64,000 bases of DNA from Modestobacter sp. VKM Ac-2985 (GTDB lineage: Bacteria; Actinomycetota; Actinomycetes; Mycobacteriales; Geodermatophilaceae): NCBI RefSeq assembly GCF_026967925.1, contig NZ_JAPVBI010000002.1:620001-684000 (forward strand), read 5' to 3'. Shown in pieces: positions 63,210-64,000 of the stretch. Each line of letters starts with the position of its first letter. The stretch's first letter is position 1. Position numbers and translations under genes: made by a program. The notes under the pieces are model-generated. The model was not told where the DNA came from and did no database searches. It was given only the letters and a program-made list of their open reading frames with translations.

Positions 63210-64000
63210 TCAGGTGTCGAGGGGGAGGCCGGTGTAGTTCTCGGCCAGCTCCCGGGCCGCGGCCTCCGAGGAGCAGACCCGGCGGAGCTGGGAGAGCTGC
63301 AGCTCGGCGTCGAAGTCGTCGCCGGCGCGGTGCAGCATCGACGTCATCCACCAGGAGAAGTGGGTGCAGCGCCAGACCCGGGCGAGCGCGCGGTCGGAGT
63401 AGCTGTCGACCAGGTCCGTCTGCTTCTCGGCCAGCAGGCGGACCAGCGCGGTGGCGAGCAGGGTGACGTCGGCGACGGCGAGGTTGAGGCCCTTGGCGCC
63501 GGTCGGCGGCACGATGTGCGCGGCGTCGCCGGCCAGGAAGAGCCGCCCGCGGCGCATCGGCGCGCTGACGAACGAGCGCATCGGCAGGATCGACTTCTCG
63601 GTGACCGGGCCGGTCTCCAGCTCCCAGCCGTCGAGGGCGAACCGGGTGGACAGCCCGTCCCAGATCCGGTCGTCGGACCAGTCCTCGATCTTCTCCTCCG
63701 GGTCGACCTGCAGGTACAGGCGCGACACCGACGGCGAGCGCATCGACAGCAGCGCGAAGCCGTCGGGGTGCCAGGCGTAGACGAGCTCCTCCTCCGACGG
63801 GGCGACGTCGGCCAGGATGCCCAGCCAGGCGTAGGGGTAGGTGCGCTCCCACAGCCGGCCCGCGGTGCCGGCGGTGACGACCGGGCGGGAGACGCCGTGG
63901 AAGCCGTCGGTGCCGGCGATGGCGTCGCACTCGAGCACCTGGGGCACGCCGTCGGCGTCGGTGAACCGGATCCGCGGGTGGTCGGTGTCGACGTCCTCGG
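63210..64000 (-). CDS. pobA: 4-hydroxybenzoate 3-monooxygenase, partial (N-terminus off right edge)
   Basis: The frame runs to the window end. Visible are the FAD motif CDAIAGTDGFHGVSRP, the GRLFLAGDAAHIVPPTGAKGLNLAVADV loop and the C-terminal helices (SFVSAPMRRGRL, FSWWMTSMLHR). These match PobA, which hydroxylates 4-hydroxybenzoate to protocatechuate with NAD(P)H and oxygen. Roughly the last 260 of about 390 residues are present. No pobR or protocatechuate genes are visible within the window. Confidence 0.9.
   Translation of the reverse strand, partial: EDVDTDHPRIRFTDADGVPQVLECDAIAGTDGFHGVSRPVVTAGTAGRLWERTYPYAWLGILADVAPSEEELVYAWHPDGFALLSMRSPSVSRLYLQVDPEEKIEDWSDDRIWDGLSTRFALDGWELETGPVTEKSILPMRSFVSAPMRRGRLFLAGDAAHIVPPTGAKGLNLAVADVTLLATALVRLLAEKQTDLVDSYSDRALARVWRCTHFSWWMTSMLHRAGDDFDAELQLSQLRRVCSSEAAARELAENYTGLPLDT

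Overview
The window is very GC-rich DNA from an actinobacterium. The evidence is a mycothiol-dependent formaldehyde dehydrogenase, a HAIR (HspR) operator in front of clpB, and the actinobacterial families DUF3073 and DUF3151. At least fourteen genes have a TANNNT box 6 or 7 bases before the start codon, the sign of leaderless transcription. The gene order clpB, pyrE, fba, DUF3151, purA resembles that of Mycobacterium. Several details suggest Geodermatophilaceae or a near relative, but this is an inference.

Layout. 1-5 kb: a partial MatC/SLC13 carrier diverges from a serine/alanine-glyoxylate aminotransferase coupled to a large FAD/Fe-S 2-hydroxyacid oxidase (C2/C3 acid metabolism). 5-8.5 kb: a MarR regulator with a large palindromic operator and its DHA2 drug exporter, then an OsmC peroxidase and an OhrR-type regulator. 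8.6-19.4 kb: clpB, small envelope proteins, a fasciclin lipoprotein, pyrE, a GlcD-type oxidase, a CoA-disulfide-reductase-like flavoprotein, fba, DUF3151 and a 47-residue membrane protein. 19.5-24 kb: an overlapping three-gene operon (amidohydrolase, MIP18/DUF59 protein, alcohol dehydrogenase) resembling the accessory half of propane monooxygenase clusters, but without the monooxygenase, with a divergent AcoR/MimR-like activator. 24-26 kb: an ABC sugar-type permease and ATPase without a binding protein. 26-28 kb: purA.

28-33 kb is an accessory segment with different base use. It holds an HD-domain dNTP triphosphohydrolase coupled by a GTGA overlap to a winged-helix/TIR-like protein, a 97-residue unknown, a divergent membrane/coiled-coil protein, an intergenic region full of inverted repeats, and about 3.5 tandem copies of a hairpin-rich ~128-bp unit. 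It is the best candidate for an undescribed system, possibly nucleotide-depletion antiphage defence. 33-34.3 kb holds a glycerophosphodiesterase, and 34.3-35 kb a truncated rsgA.

35-52 kb is the purine cluster: purD, perM-like, purB, purC, two PilZ genes, purS, purQ, purL, an SCP-like gene, an OFA transporter with its small subunit, mscR with its metallo-hydrolase, purF, purM, DUF3073. With purA it supplies most steps of IMP and AMP synthesis; purE, purK, purN and purH are not here. 52.5-64 kb: valine/leucine dehydrogenase, a complete ABC transporter paralogous to the orphan one, an M23 endopeptidase, a lipoprotein, a metallo-beta-lactamase-fold hydrolase, a GMC oxidoreductase, a pair of paralogous unknown proteins and a partial 4-hydroxybenzoate 3-monooxygenase.

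Two families of dispersed palindromes lie at gene 3' ends: three copies centred on TGGCCA and two bounded by GACTGAGCAGT. Seven perfect or near-perfect GC-rich hairpins close transcription units. No rRNA, tRNA, CRISPR array, transposase or integrase was recognised.
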